Assembly (NCBI GenBank): GCA_021846945.1
Contig: JAJZVZ010000001.1
Coordinates: forward strand, 62,001 to 126,000
Source: Acidobacteriota bacterium
Lineage (GTDB): Bacteria > Acidobacteriota > Terriglobia > Terriglobales > Acidobacteriaceae
Length of the DNA: 64,000 nucleotides
Direction: 5' to 3'
A program made the position numbers and the translations under genes. The notes under the pieces are model-generated. The model worked only from the letters and a program-made list of their open reading frames with translations. It did not search any database and was not told the DNA's origin. Positions 63,658-64,000 of the stretch are shown piece after piece; position 1 is the stretch's first letter, and each line of letters begins with the position of its first letter.

Positions 63658-63868
63658 AAATCCCTCCCTCCTGGCCACAGTCGGGCAGCCAGAATCCTCC
63701 TGGGCATTGGCTGCGTTCCGTCGTGCGTCAGCGGGGGAAGTCAGCCTCCGCTTGTTTACTTAGACGTAACACGAGGATTACCGGAAATGTTGTGTCTATC
63801 AAGAAGGGGGTGCAATTCTGTTGGCAAACTGGCGAAGCGACTGCGAAAAATCAGGCGTGAAAACAGAA

Positions 63869-63890
63869 GGGCAGCCTCGGCGGGCTGCCC
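63869..63890 (-). terminator. Terminator of the minus-strand gene at the right edge
   Basis: Arms GGGCAGCC and GGCTGCCC (63869-63876, 63883-63890) are perfect complements; on the minus strand they are followed by TTCTGTTTT. It lies 22 bp past the stop of the partial gene. Confidence 0.7.
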
Positions 63891-63912
63891 GTTCTCCAAT
63901 GAAGGCGTGTTC

Positions 63913-64000
63913 CTAAACGGTTGCGGGTGTGCGGGATTCGAGCTCGGCCAGGCGCGCTGCCAGCAGCTTTTCCAGCTTGACCAGAGCGCTTGAAAAACCT
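63913..64000 (-). CDS. C-terminal end of an unidentified protein (runs off the window)
   Basis: The minus strand reads from the window edge to TAG at 63913-63915, giving 28 codons with a helical, heptad-like end (LVKLEKLLAARLAELESRTP). A terminator follows. Nothing more can be said without the missing part. Confidence 0.5.
   Translation of the reverse strand, partial: GFSSALVKLEKLLAARLAELESRTPATV

Overview
The window reads as a chromosomal segment of a Terriglobia-type Acidobacteriota. I infer this from the 1319-residue Oar-type TonB-dependent receptor paired with a membrane-anchored winged-helix regulator, several Tat-exported carbohydrate enzymes, a GH5 enzyme with the C-terminal tail common in this phylum, and GC-rich housekeeping genes. 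No rRNA is present and no database search was possible, so the assignment is an inference.

Layout. (1) 1-4622: TldD/PmbA peptidase pair (minus), a small secreted histidine-rich protein, a YfiT/DinB-type enzyme and a 533-residue protein with a PD-(D/E)XK-like motif. (2) 4623-5370: AT-richer spacer with a possible integrase fossil. (3) 5371-22725: one plus-strand cassette of phage-type structural genes: secreted tailspike-like protein, terminase, portal, protease, scaffold candidate, capsid, connectors, tail/hub proteins and a holin-like peptide. It has no intact integrase, replication gene, lysin or tape measure, and a HipA-like kinase/DUF3037 pair sits between terminase and portal. (4) 22813-26308: purE-purK and convergent typA. 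(5) 26622-33377: an eight-gene sulfur-type operon (ArsR regulator, TusA, MvhD-like, two HdrA/Qmo-like flavoproteins, a small winged-helix-like protein, QmoC-like membrane subunit, DsrE2-like protein) behind a perfect 16-bp inverted-repeat operator candidate. (6) 33528-51253: carbohydrate locus with regulator, Oar-type receptor, GH5, alginate-lyase/beta-helix chimera, GH31, tRNA-Arg, TIM-barrel isomerase-like protein, Gfo/Idh/MocA oxidoreductase and a secreted beta-helix protein. (7) 51439-64000: housekeeping and transport: prmC-prfA, a BtuB-like receptor divergent from a MarR regulator, hslV-hslU, an F420-reductase-like dehydrogenase, a DUF3592-like protein, a CDF metal exporter, a CocE/NonD hydrolase and two unidentified genes.

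How the parts work together. The sulfur operon looks like a device that moves sulfane sulfur on TusA/DsrE carriers and couples a soluble HdrA-MvhD electron-transfer core to the quinone pool through a QmoC-like subunit. No sat, aprAB or dsrAB is in the window, so its direction and substrate are unknown. The carbohydrate locus would import oligosaccharides through the Oar-type receptor and cleave them outside the cytoplasm with Tat- and Sec-exported enzymes. The phage cassette resembles a domesticated particle cluster, gene-transfer-agent-like element or remnant prophage; sequence alone cannot decide between these.
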